Source: Streptomyces sp. Z26
Lineage (GTDB): Bacteria > Actinomycetota > Actinomycetes > Streptomycetales > Streptomycetaceae
Direction of reading: 5' to 3'
Length of the DNA: 64,000 nt
Assembly (NCBI RefSeq): GCF_003665095.1
Contig: NZ_RCHV01000002.1
Location: 2,352,001 to 2,416,000 of the forward strand
A program made the translations under genes and the position numbers. Below the pieces are notes generated by a model that was not told the DNA's origin, searched no databases, and worked only from the letters and a program-made list of their open reading frames with translations. Positions 62,616 to 64,000 of this stretch are shown here, piece by piece (position 1 is the stretch's first letter; every line of letters begins with the position of its first letter).

Positions 62616-62867
62616 AACGCCGGGCCCGAGCCCGTACGGCGGGGTGCCCGACCCCGTACGACAAGATCGATTTCTGTGCGGCCTCCCCCGCCGAGTAGAC
62701 TCACCGAGTTGCTCGGCGAGGGAGGCCGCGCCGCACGTCACGGCAGGTGCCGGGCCGTGCGTGAGGCTCTCCGTTATCGACGCGCTCTTCGTAGCAGGCC
62801 CGTACGGGCCGCCTGTCGGGTGCCGGGTGACCGCCCACACCGATCCGCGAGATACGAGGAGCGCCAC

Positions 62868-63458
62868 ATGGCCGACGTCAACCTCACCGCCACCGTCCGC
62901 AGCGAGTTCGGCAAGGGCGCGGCCCGCCGCCTGCGCCGCGAGGAGCGCGTCCCGGCCGTGATCTACGGCCACGGCGCCGAGCCCCAGCACGTCACGCTGC
63001 CGAGCTACGACCTGATGATGGCGCTCAAGTCCTCGAACGTCCTGATCAACCTGGACGTCGACGGCAAGAAGCAGCTCGTCATCCCCAAGGACGTGCAGCG
63101 CGAGGCGATCCGCGGCTTCCTCGTCCACATCGACCTGCTCATCGTGAAGAAGGGCGAGAAGGTCAGCGTCGAGATCCCGATCCACGTCGAGGGCGAACTC
63201 GCCCCGGGCCAGCACGTCCTGGAGCACGGCCTGAACGCGCTGCCGGTCGAGGCCGAGGCCACGCACATCCCCGAGTCGGTCACCGTCTCCGTCGAGGGCC
63301 TGGCCGCGGGCGACTCCGTGGCGGCGAAGGACATCAAGCTGCCGAACGGCGCGACCCTGGACACCGACGGCGACACCATCGTCATCCAGGTGCTGGCCGC
63401 CCAGGCCGAGGAGCCCGCCGAGGACGGCGAGGGCGACGCCGAGGGCGACGCCGAGTAA
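62868..63458 (+). CDS. rplY: 50S ribosomal protein L25 / general stress protein Ctc
   Basis: 196-residue 5S-rRNA-binding protein. The L25 domain (about 1-95) has TVRSEFGKGAARRLRREERVPAVIYGHG and KDVQREAIRGFLVHIDL. The TL5/Ctc C-terminal beta domain follows (about 100-180), with EIPIHVEGELAPG, then a Glu/Asp/Gly acidic tail (EDGEGDAEGDAE) typical of the long form. GAGGAG eight bases before the ATG at 62868 fixes the start. pth follows after 87 bp, the usual pairing. Confidence 0.96.
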   Translation: MADVNLTATVRSEFGKGAARRLRREERVPAVIYGHGAEPQHVTLPSYDLMMALKSSNVLINLDVDGKKQLVIPKDVQREAIRGFLVHIDLLIVKKGEKVSVEIPIHVEGELAPGQHVLEHGLNALPVEAEATHIPESVTVSVEGLAAGDSVAAKDIKLPNGATLDTDGDTIVIQVLAAQAEEPAEDGEGDAEGDAE

Positions 63459-63478
63459 CCTCCCGTCCCGTACGTCTC

Positions 63479-63517
63479 CGGCCGCCGTCCCGCGCAGCGT
63501 TCGCGGGGCGGCGGCCG
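63479..63517. terminator. hairpin between rplY and pth
   Basis: 16-base arms (63479-63494 and 63502-63517) pair with a single mismatch around a seven-base loop. It may attenuate read-through into pth. Confidence 0.55.
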
Positions 63518-63545
63518 TCTCCCACGGCCGCCGGAGGGCCCAGAC

Positions 63546-64000
63546 ATGTCGACCAACGCCACCCCGTCGGGCGCCTCTTCGAGCGCGGCGGGCACGGAGC
63601 CGTGGCTGATCGCGGGCCTCGGCAACCCGGGCCCGGAGTACGCGGGGAACCGGCACAACGTCGGGTTCATGGTCGCCGACCTGCTGGCGTCCCGCCTCGG
63701 CGGCTCGTTCAAGACGCACCGGGCGCGCGCGCAGGTGCTGGAGGGCCGCCTCGGCACGCCGGGGGTCTCCAGCCAACGGGTCGTGCTGGCCAAGCCGATG
63801 TCGTTCATGAACGTCTCGGGCGGGCCCGTCACCGCGCTCCGCGACTTCTACCGGGTGCCGGTCGAGCGGATCATCGCCGTGCACGACGAGCTGGACATCG
63901 ACTACGGCGCGCTCCGCCTCAAGAAGGGCGGCGGCGACAACGGCCACAACGGCCTCAAGTCGATCACCAAGTCCCTCGGCCCCGACTACCACCGCGTCCG
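63546..64000 (+). CDS. pth: peptidyl-tRNA hydrolase (3' end cut off)
   Basis: First 151 residues of the enzyme that recycles peptidyl-tRNA. After a disordered start, [23 protein letters not shown] holds the catalytic His and Asn. [12 protein letters not shown] and [29 protein letters not shown] carry the other active-site residues (Asp and Asn). GGAGGG precedes the ATG. The window ends inside the next conserved segment, DYHRVR. Confidence 0.95.
   Translation, partial: MSTNATPSGASSSAAGTEPWLIAGLGNPGPEYAGNRHNVGFMVADLLASRLGGSFKTHRARAQVLEGRLGTPGVSSQRVVLAKPMSFMNVSGGPVTALRDFYRVPVERIIAVHDELDIDYGALRLKKGGGDNGHNGLKSITKSLGPDYHRV

Overview
The window looks like a core chromosomal segment of a Streptomyces or a very close relative. 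Base composition is very GC-rich with GC-saturated third codon positions. GTG starts and 4-bp stop/start overlaps are common. A tRNA-Leu with a TAA anticodon (the bldA developmental tRNA) is present. The gene set (ndh, ppx/gppA, divIC/ftsB, eno, rpfA, mazG, mfd, glmU, prs, rplY, pth) matches the order I remember around the eno-mfd-glmU part of S. coelicolor. I see no insertion sequence, prophage, CRISPR array or replication origin.

Layout. 0-9 kb: a partial MurR/RpiR regulator, a small membrane protein, cystathionine beta-synthase, an SGNH hydrolase, a thiolase, three hypothetical genes and a Bax-inhibitor-like membrane protein. 9-15.5 kb: an MMPL exporter behind a palindromic operator, a GT-C type membrane glycosyltransferase, and a divergent OmpR-type response regulator/sensor kinase pair. 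15.5-21 kb: bldA, an MacB/FtsX-type ABC transporter and a cyclopropane-fatty-acid-synthase-like methyltransferase. 21-28 kb: ndh with two Rex-type operators, ppx-DUF501-divIC, eno and rpfA. 28-34 kb: a P450, a YhhN/lysoplasmalogenase-type membrane protein, and a translationally coupled pair made of a sialyltransferase-like (GT29-like) protein and a protein joining a degenerate GT8-like domain, TPR-like repeats and a pyruvyl-transferase domain. 34-45 kb: mazG, a SurA-N lipoprotein, an exported HNH-type nuclease, mfd, and a second MacB/FtsX-type ABC cassette closely similar to the first. 45-58 kb: the accessory-looking part. A YwqJ-like deaminase is coupled to a SUKH-3 protein. A TetR/SDR divergon carries a duplicated 16-bp operator. 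A five-gene sigma/anti-sigma/ABC operon follows, with each gene overlapping the next or nearly so. Then come an HNH-superfamily (LHH/WHH-like) nuclease fused to SUKH, and an Imm35/YrhB-deaminase-SUKH-4 fusion with a long proline/glycine linker, and finally a DivIVA/FilP-like coiled-coil protein. 58-64 kb: an orphan NarL-type sensor kinase, tRNA-Gln, then glmU-prs-rplY-pth.

The most interesting material is the set of three toxin/immunity-type modules at 45.1-46.7 and 53.3-56.8 kb. In two of them the toxin-like and immunity-like domains sit in one chain. None shows a signal peptide, which points to an intracellular role rather than classical secreted polymorphic toxins. The second is the GT29-like/pyruvyl-transferase pair at 30.4-34.2 kb, which looks like an undescribed glycan-decoration module. 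Regulation is unusually readable in places: Rex sites at ndh, paired TetR-type sites at 47.5 kb, an 11-bp inverted repeat before the first ABC cassette and a 7-bp one before the MMPL gene.

All calls come from reading sequence and translated protein only. Family assignments rest on visible motifs and remembered family features, not on searches.
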